Origin: Paenibacillus pasadenensis
Lineage (GTDB): Bacteria > Bacillota > Bacilli > Paenibacillales > Paenibacillaceae
NCBI RefSeq assembly: GCF_023715725.1
Contig: NZ_JAMBOT010000010.1
Span: 54,558-118,557 of the forward strand
Reading direction: 5' to 3'
DNA: 64,000 nt
Under the pieces are notes generated by a model, which was not told the DNA's origin, searched no databases, and saw only the letters and a program-made list of their open reading frames with translations. This document shows, in pieces, positions 1 through 7,908 of this stretch. Made by a program: the position numbers and the translations under genes. The stretch's first letter is position 1, and each line of letters begins with the position of its first letter.

Positions 1-53
1 CTCCGATGAACGCACGCCAGCTCGACGGAGTGTGGAGGCCGGGATTGGCTTGA
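1..53 (+). CDS. 3' end of an unidentified gene (partial)
   Basis: Seventeen codons in frame 3, ending in TGA at 51-53 and reading ...NARQLDGVWRPGLA, run in from the left edge. A strong terminator hairpin follows about ten bases later, which is where the end of a gene is expected. The fragment is too short to name, and another frame could be the real one. Confidence 0.35.
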   Translation, partial: PMNARQLDGVWRPGLA

Positions 54-63
54 TGTGCGCGAT

Positions 64-97
64 GCCCCGCAGCTGGAGCTGCGGGGCTTTCATTTTG
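64..97 (+). terminator. Rho-independent terminator
   Basis: Perfect 11-bp stem (GCCCCGCAGCT / AGCTGCGGGGC) with a 2-base loop at 64-87, followed by a T-rich run. It ends the transcript entering from the left. Confidence 0.75.
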
Positions 98-773
98 ACC
101 TGAAGAGCTCCGTACCCACTCTGGAATATTTAATGGAGACGGTAGATACATTTGAAGCACAAACGATACGAGTGGCTGTCGGAAGACGGGCTGCTCTCGC
201 AGTTCTGCCCATCGGAGCCTGGCGCGCTGGCGCTTCTTTCTACATGAAAACACAAATATTGCCCAGGCAATGGAGTGGATCCGCGCTCGGCTGGACGCAA
301 GGGAAGAAATATGCGACGCAAAGAGCCTATCAGCAGGCAGCGGTTCAAAAGCTGGAGGGCGCGGCGGAGCGAGCTTGGCCGGCATGCGGAGAGACAGCAG
401 CTGTTGGCGCAGTATAAAATACAGTGCTCGCTCTGGAGAACGGTCTTCGGCAGAACGAATGGCGAATGTACGGGATAATTGTCGAACGGCGGATGAGCGC
501 GATCACATTGCAAAACGCGACCAGGACAATCTTGATCAAGCGGCTAGGAAGGAGGCTGAGGAGCTTGTGATGAACAAACTCTTTGTATATATGAAACGTA
601 TCGACCACCTCAACCGGATGATGGTTGGGAAGCCTGTTCTATAATTTGTCTCACTATTCTGGATAAGTGTCAAAATCCTTAGTTCGCATTACAACCGTCT
701 TGTACTGGTTCAAACGGAGTGCGATAGTGATGGGGAAGCCATTGCTTCAATCCATGACTGGGATGGTGGAACC
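98..773. other. Gap without a supported gene, possibly decayed coding DNA
   Basis: About 675 bases with only short overlapping frames, none with a convincing ribosome site plus a recognisable product. Coding-like pieces occur in different frames, for example HAERQQLLAQYKIQ near 390-420 and MNKLFVYMKRIDHL at 570-611, as in a frameshifted relic. The last 130 bases should carry the promoter of the GH16 gene. I could not pick one promoter with confidence. Confidence 0.4.
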
Positions 774-3284
774 GTGAAGAAGAGATGGAGGCATGCTTTA
801 CTAACCGTTTCTGCAGTGCTGCTTGCTACAGCTTCGTTGCAGGTCGTGCCTGCACCGAAGGCAGAAGCATTTGATTGGTACGGTCACAAAGGGGAAGGGA
901 CATTCAGAGAAGATTTTAACGGGACGGAGCTGGATTCGACAAAGTGGCTCATTGCCGCGAAACAATGGGGAGGCGACAATAACGGAGTAGTGCCTGAAAA
1001 TGTGAAGCTGTCGAACGGCAAGCTCATTTTGGAGGCACATGGCGACAACTATACGGGAGATGTGCTCGGTTTAAAACGCGACGTTACAGCTCCAGGCGGA
1101 GTTAAGCTAGGCGGTAAAACTAGAGTGGGCGCAGCTATCGCATCTCGCGATTACATGGGCTCCGGCAAGTACACGATGCGCGCCAAAATTATCGGCAAGC
1201 TTGGTGTAGCGTCCACGATGTGGACGTTCAATTACCAGGAATACTATCCGGGAGATCCTGAATTCGATCGTGCGGTGAATGCGGGACTTGCATCTCCTAC
1301 GGCGGACTACTACGCTTTTAACCATGAAATCGACATCGAGCTTCCGGGCCGTCCTGGACCGGCTCATACCGGACAGGCTTTCAACAAAGCGCTGTTCAAC
1401 ACCTTCACAGGCGAAAATGACGGCGAGTATCAAACGACTTACGGCAATCTGCCCGTCAACGTAGCGGACGGACAGTTCCATGATTACAGCTTTGAATGGC
1501 ATACCGGCAGCCCGACGGAAGCGCGTCGCGTCGATTTTTATATCGACAATGTCAAAGTAGCGACGAATTACAACTTTGTCCCAACTAATGCGGGCCGTCT
1601 GTGGCTGGGCGCATGGTTCCCTAACACATGGGCTGGCGGACCGCCAAGCTTCGATGTGGAGCAAATGGAAGTTGACTGGTTCGAGTTCACGCCTTACAAC
1701 GAGCCGGGCGACACCTGGATGCCGGAGACGTTCCCGGACGACGGCTGGGAGTCGATGGACTTCCGTCCGATGACCGCAGGTGAAATCAACCAGCGCAAAC
1801 CGTCTGCAAACGGCATTTGGCGCGATGATTTCAACGGCACAACGCTTGATCCGGGTGACTGGCTTGTCGCTAAGAAGAACTGGGGCGGTCAGCTCGGCAA
1901 CGGCCAGACCGGCCAGAGCTACAACGGCGGCGTACATCCCGACAACGTGAAGCTGGACGGCCAAGGCAATCTGATTTTGGAAGCGCACGGCAACTACTAC
2001 AATGGACTTCCGCTTGGCATTAACCGCACCGGGGCGCCGCGCAAGGACGGCAAACGGGTTGGCGCCGCAATTGCGACGAACCGTTATTTCGGCTCAGGCG
2101 AGTATGAGGTCAGAATGAAGGTTCCAAACATCAACAACGGCTCGGCGCATGGCGCGGTACCGGCGGTTTGGACGTTCCATTACCAAGAATTCGACGAAGG
2201 CTCACCGGAATACATTGCGAATAACGGATCCGGCGATTATTGGGCAAGCAATCACGAAATCGATATCGAGCTCCCGGGCCGTCCGGGTCCGGCTCACACC
2301 GGCATGTCGTTTGATAAAGCGCTGTTCAACACTTGGCAGGGCGAGCGGGAGACGCCGCAGGAGTACCATGCCAACTTCACGGACCTTGGCGAAAACGTAG
2401 CGATTACGGATGGCGGATGGCATACGTTTAAGTTCGTTTGGGAGACGGGAGATACGGCGCGCGGCATCCAGCCTAGCGTTAAATTCTATCTCGACGGCGA
2501 TCTGAAATGGACGGCAACCGGCGCGCATTATGTGCCAAACAAACCAGGCCGTCTGTGGCTGGGCTACTGGTTCCCGCGCAACTGGGCAGGAACGCCTAAT
2601 TTCTCTACCTCTCAGCTGCTGATTGACTATGTAAGCATCAAGCCTTATGCAACGGGCGGCGCTGTTGTGCAGTCCGAGTCTTACCCAATGGACGGCTTTG
2701 CGGCATGGGAAGAGTATCCGGGATACGGCAACGCTCCATCGTCAACGCCGGCTCCTACACCAACGCCAATTCCTTCTGCAACCCCGACGCCTACAGCAAC
2801 ACCAACACCAACACCAACACCGTCGGCAACGCCTACACCAACACCGACAGCTACGCCAACGCCAACCCCGGCGCCAAATCTTCTCGTTAATGGGAATTTT
2901 GCCTCGGCTATGAGCGGATGGACGCAAACCGGCGGCAGCGTAAGCGTCACGGGCGGCGAGATGGTGCTTGCATCCAACTCGGCTACATCCAGAGCGGAGC
3001 AGACCGTCACGGTCATTCCGGGACGCACGTACCGACTGACGGGCAGTTTGAAAAATTCAAATGCGGCATCGTGGTCGTATCTCGGCGTTGTCGGAACAAC
3101 GACAAACGTAACGAACAGCCAAGGCACGACGAATAAGGAAGCCGGTTCAAACAGCACCTCCTACACGTCGGCTTGGGTTCAGTTTACGGCAAGCACCAGC
3201 TCCGTTACCGTTTACACTTCGTACTATAAAGACCAGCCGGGCAACGGTTATGCCGACAATCTGACCTTGGTCGAAATTCCATAA
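774..3284 (+). CDS. Secreted tandem-GH16 glycoside hydrolase with C-terminal CBM-like domain
   Basis: An 836-residue secreted glycanase with a GTG start and a signal peptide (residues 1-32, cleavage after AEA). Two GH16 catalytic domains follow one another, roughly 40-310 and 345-630. Each carries the family signature EIDIE: nucleophile and acid/base glutamates are E185/E189 and E495/E499, with D187/D497 between. The 18 residues NHEIDIELPGRPGPAHTG are identical in both, so the second domain arose by duplication. A Thr-Pro-rich linker (about 656-701) leads to a carbohydrate-binding-like beta domain starting LLVNGNF. GH16 enzymes cut beta-1,3/1,4 glucans or galactans; the substrate here cannot be read from sequence. 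A second GH16 gene lies 6.4 kb downstream. Confidence 0.93.
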   Translation: MKKRWRHALLTVSAVLLATASLQVVPAPKAEAFDWYGHKGEGTFREDFNGTELDSTKWLIAAKQWGGDNNGVVPENVKLSNGKLILEAHGDNYTGDVLGLKRDVTAPGGVKLGGKTRVGAAIASRDYMGSGKYTMRAKIIGKLGVASTMWTFNYQEYYPGDPEFDRAVNAGLASPTADYYAFNHEIDIELPGRPGPAHTGQAFNKALFNTFTGENDGEYQTTYGNLPVNVADGQFHDYSFEWHTGSPTEARRVDFYIDNVKVATNYNFVPTNAGRLWLGAWFPNTWAGGPPSFDVEQMEVDWFEFTPYNEPGDTWMPETFPDDGWESMDFRPMTAGEINQRKPSANGIWRDDFNGTTLDPGDWLVAKKNWGGQLGNGQTGQSYNGGVHPDNVKLDGQGNLILEAHGNYYNGLPLGINRTGAPRKDGKRVGAAIATNRYFGSGEYEVRMKVPNINNGSAHGAVPAVWTFHYQEFDEGSPEYIANNGSGDYWASNHEIDIELPGRPGPAHTGMSFDKALFNTWQGERETPQEYHANFTDLGENVAITDGGWHTFKFVWETGDTARGIQPSVKFYLDGDLKWTATGAHYVPNKPGRLWLGYWFPRNWAGTPNFSTSQLLIDYVSIKPYATGGAVVQSESYPMDGFAAWEEYPGYGNAPSSTPAPTPTPIPSATPTPTATPTPTPTPSATPTPTPTATPTPTPAPNLLVNGNFASAMSGWTQTGGSVSVTGGEMVLASNSATSRAEQTVTVIPGRTYRLTGSLKNSNAASWSYLGVVGTTTNVTNSQGTTNKEAGSNSTSYTSAWVQFTASTSSVTVYTSYYKDQPGNGYADNLTLVEIP
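2739..2876 (+). repeat. Low-complexity Thr-Pro linker repeat inside the GH16 gene
   Basis: Reiterated Thr-Pro codons (PTPTP, ATPTP units) coding for about 46 residues between the second catalytic domain and the CBM-like domain. Such linkers are flexible spacers in secreted glycanases. The DNA is a slippage-prone microsatellite of ACN-CCN hexamers. Confidence 0.85.
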
Positions 3285-3297
3285 TCGATTAATCAAA

Positions 3298-3327
3298 AGC
3301 CGGACGCACCTGCGTCTGGCTTTTTTT
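3298..3327 (+). terminator. Terminator of the tandem GH16 gene
   Basis: Stem AGCCGGACGCA / TGCGTCTGGCT (one G-T pair) with a CC loop and seven T residues, 13 bases after the stop codon. Confidence 0.9.
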
Positions 3328-3527
3328 AGTCTCAAATCACTCACTCAAGAAAACCGCGATTCTGACAGGTCATTCGGTGTATATTCATGAATTTATATAA
3401 ATAAATATTAGAAATTTCTTAGCAATAATTAGAAAACTCTTAAAATTTACATATTCCTATCGGAAAAGTGATACCATCCTTGCGTCACATCATGAGAACA
3501 ATACTAACACGGAGGATGGTCAACAAG

Positions 3528-3836
3528 ATGATGATTGAACTTAGCAATGCCACAGGCAAAGTGAAAAAAGTCAAAGTTGGTTTCAGCTGGACAACCTTGA
3601 TTTTTGGGTTTTTCCCGGCACTGTTCAGAAGAGATTGGAAATGGGCTGGCGTTATTTTTATTTTGATTGTATTGGCATCTACTCCGACTGCTGGAACCGG
3701 ATGGGTTTTTGTGCATGCGGTATTTGCTTTTATCTACAACAAAATCTACATAACGAACCTGCTTAAAAGCGGCTATTACCCTGTGGATTCCCAATCCAAG
3801 ACGATTTTGGAAGAGAAGGGCATGTTAGCGGCATAA
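3528..3836 (+). CDS. Small membrane protein, DUF2628/HrgC-like (copy 1)
   Basis: A 102-residue integral membrane protein. I chose ATG 3528 over upstream starts because it aligns residue for residue with the neighbour at 4001 (MMIELSNATG against MHVQLINAAG) and follows a GGAGG about 12 bases upstream. A conserved VGFSWTT segment leads into hydrophobic stretches (LIFGFFPALF, then WAGVIFILIVLAS), and both copies end in an aromatic FIYNxxYI motif and a GYYP turn. It resembles the DUF2628/HrgC family, whose function is unknown. It has its own terminator, so the two copies are probably separate transcripts. Confidence 0.75.
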   Translation: MMIELSNATGKVKKVKVGFSWTTLIFGFFPALFRRDWKWAGVIFILIVLASTPTAGTGWVFVHAVFAFIYNKIYITNLLKSGYYPVDSQSKTILEEKGMLAA

Positions 3837-3847
3837 ACATAACATGG

Positions 3848-3880
3848 AAAAAGCATGACCAAATCGGTCATGCTTTTTTA
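3848..3880 (+). terminator. Terminator between the paralogous membrane genes
   Basis: Perfect stem AAAAAGCATGACC / GGTCATGCTTTTT with loop AAATC. The A-rich and T-rich flanks make it potentially bidirectional. Confidence 0.9.
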
Positions 3881-4000
3881 TATGTCAAAAAATTGTATAA
3901 ATTTAGATGAAAGCCTCAAAAAATTCATGCTGGATGACGAAAAATGATACTAAGGCCCTATTCAAGCGAGAATGGGGTAGACATAATGGAGGGGATATAA

Positions 4001-4315
4001 ATGCACGTTCAACTCATTAATGCAGCAGGCGCAGTAAAAGATGTGAAGGTCGGTTTTAGCTGGACAACGTTTTTCTTTGGGTTTTTCCCGGCATTGTTCA
4101 GAGGGGATCTAAAGTGGGCCGTCATTATGTTTATCGCATGCGCAGCAGTAGGATTTTTCACTCTAGGTATTGGCGCATGGGTTCCGGCTATTATTTTCTC
4201 GTTCATCTACAATCAGATGTACATTAAAGAACTGATGGAAAAGGGATATTACCCGGCTAACGAATATGCTCAGCATCAGCTGCAAGCAAAAGGAATTATT
4301 GCGGCTGTTAGATAG
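4001..4315 (+). CDS. Small membrane protein, DUF2628/HrgC-like (copy 2)
   Basis: A 104-residue paralogue of the preceding gene, sharing KVGFSWTT, FGFFPALFR and the FIYNQMYI...GYYP end. ATG 4001 follows a GGAGGGG site at ideal distance. Two or three hydrophobic segments are predicted. The two genes form a tandem duplication of an uncharacterised family. Divergence is clear in the second membrane segment (AVIMFIACAAVGFFTLGIG against AGVIFILIVLASTPTAGTG), so the duplication is not recent. Confidence 0.78.
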   Translation: MHVQLINAAGAVKDVKVGFSWTTFFFGFFPALFRGDLKWAVIMFIACAAVGFFTLGIGAWVPAIIFSFIYNQMYIKELMEKGYYPANEYAQHQLQAKGIIAAVR

Positions 4316-4354
4316 AACGTTATTTTATTGGGAATATAATATGAACTCCAACTG

Positions 4355-4384
4355 CCGTACGCATTATGCGTCCGGTATTTTTTT
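4355..4384 (+). terminator. Terminator after membrane copy 2
   Basis: Imperfect stem CCGTACGCA / TGCGTCCGG (one mismatch) followed by ATTTTTTTG. Confidence 0.75.
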
Positions 4385-4486
4385 GTTTAATTAAGGTTAA
4401 CGGCAAAATGAAACCGAGGCGAGGCGGTCAACGTTTAAGTGAAGGACTGGGAATTGGCTGACCCGATAGATGAAGGGGGAAACGAT

Positions 4487-5194
4487 TTGTTTTTGACACT
4501 CAATGGAATCTCGAAGAAATTTGACAGCAAACAGGTGCTTAACGGCGCTTCTTATCAATTTGAACAAGGGAAGATTTACGGCCTGCTCGGACGGAACGGA
4601 GCGGGGAAAACGACGCTGTTCAACTGCCTGAGCGGCGAAATGGGGATGGATCGCGGCAGCGCTATTCTGGAGCAGGATGGACAGGTTCGGGAATTGAAGG
4701 AATCGGATATCGGGTACGTCTATTCGATGCCGATTTTGCCGGAGTTTTTAACCGGATACGAGTTCATTCAATTTTTCCTGGAAGCCAACCCCGAGCTGAA
4801 GGGGAGCGGGGAGGACATCAATGCCTGGTTCGACCGCATGAGAATGAGCCAGGAGGACCGCCACCGGTTAATTAAAGGTTACTCGCACGGGATGAAGAAC
4901 AAGCTGCAAATGCTGCTGTTTCTCATTGCGAAGCCGTCGGTTATTTTGCTGGATGAACCGTTAACTTCCTTTGATGTCGTTGTAGCGCTGGAGATGAAAA
5001 ATATGCTGCGCGAGATGAAAAGGGATCATATCCTGATTTTTTCCACGCATATTTTGCAGCTGGCGACCGATCTGTGCGACGAACTGGTTGTCCTCAACAA
5101 GGGAGAGCTGTCCTCCGTGCCTTCGGATTTGCTGCATAGCCCGGAGTTCGAAAGCTCCGTCATTGAGCTTTTAAAGGATGAGCCGCATGGTTAA
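4487..5194 (+). CDS. ABC transporter ATP-binding protein
   Basis: ATPase subunit of an ABC exporter-type system, 235 residues from a TTG start at 4487. AAGGGGGA lies 7 bases upstream of this TTG, and the protein then begins MFLTLNGISKKF as in the family; the in-frame GTG at 4439 has no such site. Walker A is GRNGAGKTT and Walker B is VILLDEP. The signature loop reads YSHGMKNKL instead of LSGGQ, a variant seen in drug- and bacteriocin-export ATPases. A switch His is present in IFSTHIL. The stop overlaps the start of the membrane subunit by 17 bases, so the two are translationally coupled. Confidence 0.9.
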   Translation: MFLTLNGISKKFDSKQVLNGASYQFEQGKIYGLLGRNGAGKTTLFNCLSGEMGMDRGSAILEQDGQVRELKESDIGYVYSMPILPEFLTGYEFIQFFLEANPELKGSGEDINAWFDRMRMSQEDRHRLIKGYSHGMKNKLQMLLFLIAKPSVILLDEPLTSFDVVVALEMKNMLREMKRDHILIFSTHILQLATDLCDELVVLNKGELSSVPSDLLHSPEFESSVIELLKDEPHG

Positions 5195-6794
5195 TACGTA
5201 TCGGCTGCTGCTGCTCATCCAGGTATCTTCCTTTATGAATCGCCTCGTTTATTATATCCGCAGGCTGCCTGGAATCGGCCGTCTGGTGCCGGAATCATTT
5301 TATGCTCGTAATGGGCTGAAAAGGGCTATGTCCGTCGTAGTGTTTATTCTCGGCGTGCTCTGGGCTGTTGCGAACAAGTTCATTTACCTTATTCTTATGA
5401 TTTACGGACCGCTTCTCCTGATGGCCGGTCGTTTTCCGCCGGAGGATCGGCTGCTGCTGTTTTTGAACCTGCTGCTGCCGCTCAGCTTCTTGACCGCGTT
5501 CATCTGGAACGCAAGAGTGATGGAGCCGAAACGAGATAAATACGTAGCGGTCAGACTGATGCGAATCCGGCCGGACCAGTATATGAAGGCGACGCTCAGC
5601 TACCGGTATCTGCTCTTTTTTGTATCTTTTTTTATCGCTCTTGCCGTGATGATGCCTCTGCTCGGAGGCTCGCTGCTTGACGCCTTCATGCTCGCTTTAT
5701 GCGTAACGATGTGGCGAGTTATTGGGGAATGGGCTCACTTGAAGCTGTTTCAGCTTACCGGTATTGTGCTGATTAAAAACCAAGCGGTCGTCTGGCTGAG
5801 CATCTTTGCCGGAGCTGCAGCCGCATATGGACCTGCACTGCTTGGAAAAGCTCCGGGTTATGGGCAAATCCTGCTCATGGAGCCGGTCGTCATCTGCGTT
5901 GCCGTATTAGGAGCGGCTTCAGCCTACGCGCTGCTCCGGTACAAAGACTACCCGGCCGCCGTTGAGGCAGCGACCAAACGGGATGACCCGCTGCTCAACC
6001 TGGGCAAAATGATGTCCGATGCCAAAAGGGCGGATGTAGAAACAAAGGAGAGCGATTTTGACGGCGGGCTGGACCATGCGGGCGGCGGAAAAGCTTCCCG
6101 GAAGCAAGGTCACGCTTTCCTGAACGAGCTGTTTTTCTCCCGGCATCGGCGGCTTATTCGCAAACCTTTAGTAACGAGGCTGGCGGCGATTGGCTCCATT
6201 GGCGTTTTGGCCTGCGTGCTCCTAAAGGTTGTTGATCTGCTGCCCGAGGGATTTTCGTTCGCTTCCGCTGCGCCATACTTGCCGTTTGCCCTCTATTCGC
6301 TGACAGTTGGCGAGCGGCTCTGCCGAGCCATGTTTTACAACTGCGATCTGCCGCTGATGCGGTACAGCTTTTACCGGGAAGCTAGCCCTAAGCATTACCG
6401 TATTCGGCTGCTGCGTCTTTCCGGCATGAATCTGCTGTCGGGCGCGGCGGTGGCCGCCGCTCTCACGCTGGCAGCCATTGCGGGCGGTGAGCCGCTTCCT
6501 GGCGCGGAGCTGCTGTTGGTATGGGCGCTCATTTTGACGCTATCACTGCTGTTCTCGGTGCATCATCTATCCATGTATTATCTGTTCCAGCCGTACACGC
6601 CGGAGATGGATTCCAAAAATCCGCTGTTTTTTATCTCCAATATGGTTTTATCCGGTGCTTGCGGGGCTACGTTCGTGCTTCGCCCCGAGCTGCCTCAGCT
6701 AGCGGCCGGAGCAGCGGTCCTGCTCGTTGTTTATTTGGCAGCGGCCATGGTGCTGATTCAACGCATCGGACCGCGAACGTTCCGTGTTAAATAA
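5178..6794 (+). CDS. ABC transporter membrane subunit
   Basis: A 538-residue polytopic membrane protein and the partner of the preceding ATPase. There are about ten hydrophobic segments, in an N-terminal half (roughly residues 50-245) and a C-terminal half (about 335-535). A charged cytoplasmic loop at about 255-320 (KRDDPLLNLGKMMSDAKRADVETKESD) separates them. The layout fits ABC-2-like exporters. No substrate can be assigned; antibiotic or bacteriocin export or immunity is the usual role of such two-gene systems. Confidence 0.82.
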   Translation: MSRMVNTYRLLLLIQVSSFMNRLVYYIRRLPGIGRLVPESFYARNGLKRAMSVVVFILGVLWAVANKFIYLILMIYGPLLLMAGRFPPEDRLLLFLNLLLPLSFLTAFIWNARVMEPKRDKYVAVRLMRIRPDQYMKATLSYRYLLFFVSFFIALAVMMPLLGGSLLDAFMLALCVTMWRVIGEWAHLKLFQLTGIVLIKNQAVVWLSIFAGAAAAYGPALLGKAPGYGQILLMEPVVICVAVLGAASAYALLRYKDYPAAVEAATKRDDPLLNLGKMMSDAKRADVETKESDFDGGLDHAGGGKASRKQGHAFLNELFFSRHRRLIRKPLVTRLAAIGSIGVLACVLLKVVDLLPEGFSFASAAPYLPFALYSLTVGERLCRAMFYNCDLPLMRYSFYREASPKHYRIRLLRLSGMNLLSGAAVAAALTLAAIAGGEPLPGAELLLVWALILTLSLLFSVHHLSMYYLFQPYTPEMDSKNPLFFISNMVLSGACGATFVLRPELPQLAAGAAVLLVVYLAAAMVLIQRIGPRTFRVK

Positions 6795-6807
6795 ATAGGA
6801 TTACTGA

Positions 6808-6835
6808 GCATTGCCGTTCCGGCAATGCTTTTTTT
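6808..6835 (+). terminator. Terminator of the ABC operon
   Basis: Perfect stem GCATTGCCG / CGGCAATGC with loop TTC, then seven T residues. Confidence 0.92.
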
Positions 6836-6881
6836 GACGCAATAGTTTGCCGGCCGGGAAAAACAGCAGGCGCTTTTGAAT

Positions 6882-6910
6882 TTGACAGTGTAACAGAAGC
6901 GTAGTATGAT
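6882..6910 (+). promoter_or_regulatory. Sigma-A promoter of the DUF6530-like gene
   Basis: Perfect -35 TTGACA (6882-6887), 17-base spacer and -10 TATGAT (6905-6910), one mismatch from consensus. It lies 58 bases upstream of the next start codon. Confidence 0.85.
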
Positions 6911-6922
6911 CTTTCTAATTTG

Positions 6923-6945
6923 TTAGTAAACTAGTAAATTACTAA
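6923..6945. promoter_or_regulatory. Operator-like inverted repeat downstream of the -10 box
   Basis: TTAGTAA (6923-6929) and TTACTAA (6939-6945) are perfect inverted repeats flanking an ACTAGT-containing centre. They begin 13 bases after the -10 box, where a bound repressor would block initiation or escape. The regulator is unknown. Confidence 0.5.
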
Positions 6946-6967
6946 ATAAAAAGGTGGGTGTACGGAG

Positions 6968-7453
6968 ATGGAAATGAAAATCCCGACAACCTTGAAGCAT
7001 AAACCCGTCATCGTGTCGGAAAATTACGGGCAGGTGGACGGGCGTTACGCGCCGGATTCCGATGCCAAAGGGCTGTCGCTCGGACTGGCTCAGTGGAATG
7101 ATCGAGGCAAAGTTGATATTTCCGCTAAAGTATGGCGTCATACCGGCGGCAAATGGTCGAGGCAGTCCGAGGAGCTGCCGCTGCACCGGGTGCTGGACCT
7201 GGCGATATTGGTGACGAGCAGCATGGTTCATTTTCGCGAATCGTACCGGCATGAAGATCTCTATGATCCTGAGAATCCGGTGTTGGACCGGATCGGCCTG
7301 CAGGGAGATGCCATGACGGTGGCGGTATGCACGGACAATGAACGGATTAAGGAAGATATCCGGTTGTTCAGCCAAGCTTTGAGCGACGACGGCGAGCTGA
7401 TCGGCGAGCGTTTGCGGACATTATCCGGTCTGCTAAAGGAAATGGGTTATTGA
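6968..7453 (+). CDS. Conserved hypothetical protein, DUF6530-like
   Basis: A 161-residue soluble protein without a signal peptide or membrane segment. The central stretch DAKGLSLGLAQWNDRGKVDISAKVWRHTGGKWSRQSEELPLHRVLDL resembles a family I recall as DUF6530; that name is from memory and was not checked. No catalytic motif is visible. It is a single-gene unit with a strong promoter, an operator-like palindrome and its own terminator, which suggests an induced cytoplasmic function. Confidence 0.72.
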   Translation: MEMKIPTTLKHKPVIVSENYGQVDGRYAPDSDAKGLSLGLAQWNDRGKVDISAKVWRHTGGKWSRQSEELPLHRVLDLAILVTSSMVHFRESYRHEDLYDPENPVLDRIGLQGDAMTVAVCTDNERIKEDIRLFSQALSDDGELIGERLRTLSGLLKEMGY

Positions 7454-7464
7454 GGCTGAAACGG

Positions 7465-7497
7465 AAAAAAGGCGCTGGGATCTCCCAACGCCTTTTT
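7465..7497. terminator. Bidirectional terminator between convergent genes
   Basis: AAAAAAGGCG-C-TGGGA / TCCCA-A-CGCCTTTTT stem; it serves the plus gene ending at 7453 and the minus gene ending at 7505. Confidence 0.85.
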
Positions 7498-7504
7498 GTT
7501 CTGC

Positions 7505-7843
7505 CTACAGACCTGACGAGGCTCGCTGCAGCAGAGGCTCCAGCAAGCTGTCGTCCACCTTCTGCGCGGCGGTCAGCTTAATCGTTTTGCGCTCGGGCGG
7601 CCCGTCAAATGATTGAGGCCACTCCACGCCTGACGCGTTAAAAATCGTAAAGCTGACGGCGCTTTTGGCGACGCTGATCACAGCGGCATAACTGCCGTTT
7701 TTCAGAAAATGAGGCTTCTTGTACTGCATTCTCTCCTGCGTGTCAGGAATGACGCGGTACACCAGCTCTCGAAGCGAGGAAGCCGTCTCTACTTTCCAAC
7801 CCTCGTCCAACTGCTCGATATAAGCGGTAACTTCCGGATTCAA
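7505..7843 (-). CDS. DUF1801 (YdhG-like) protein
   Basis: A 112-residue cytoplasmic protein of the YdhG/DUF1801 family. Recognisable parts are the N-terminal VTAYIEQLDEGWKVETASSLRELVYRVIPDTQERMQYKKPHF helical segment and the following strand-rich YAAVISVAKSAVSFTIFN. Translation starts at TTG (7843), with AGGAGGG seven bases upstream. The family's function is not established, although members are often annotated as iron-chaperone-like. A monocistronic unit convergent with the previous gene. Confidence 0.8.
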   Translation of the reverse strand: MNPEVTAYIEQLDEGWKVETASSLRELVYRVIPDTQERMQYKKPHFLKNGSYAAVISVAKSAVSFTIFNASGVEWPQSFDGPPERKTIKLTAAQKVDDSLLEPLLQRASSGL

Positions 7844-7908
7844 GGCAATCCCTCCTAATGTAGATGTTTAATCGTTCGCGGTTGGCGCGTAGATTCCCTT
7901 TAAATGGA

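Noticed and set aside
2739..2876. Repeat region possibly acting as a CRISPR or VNTR
   Set aside because: It is an in-frame Thr-Pro linker of the secreted glycanase.
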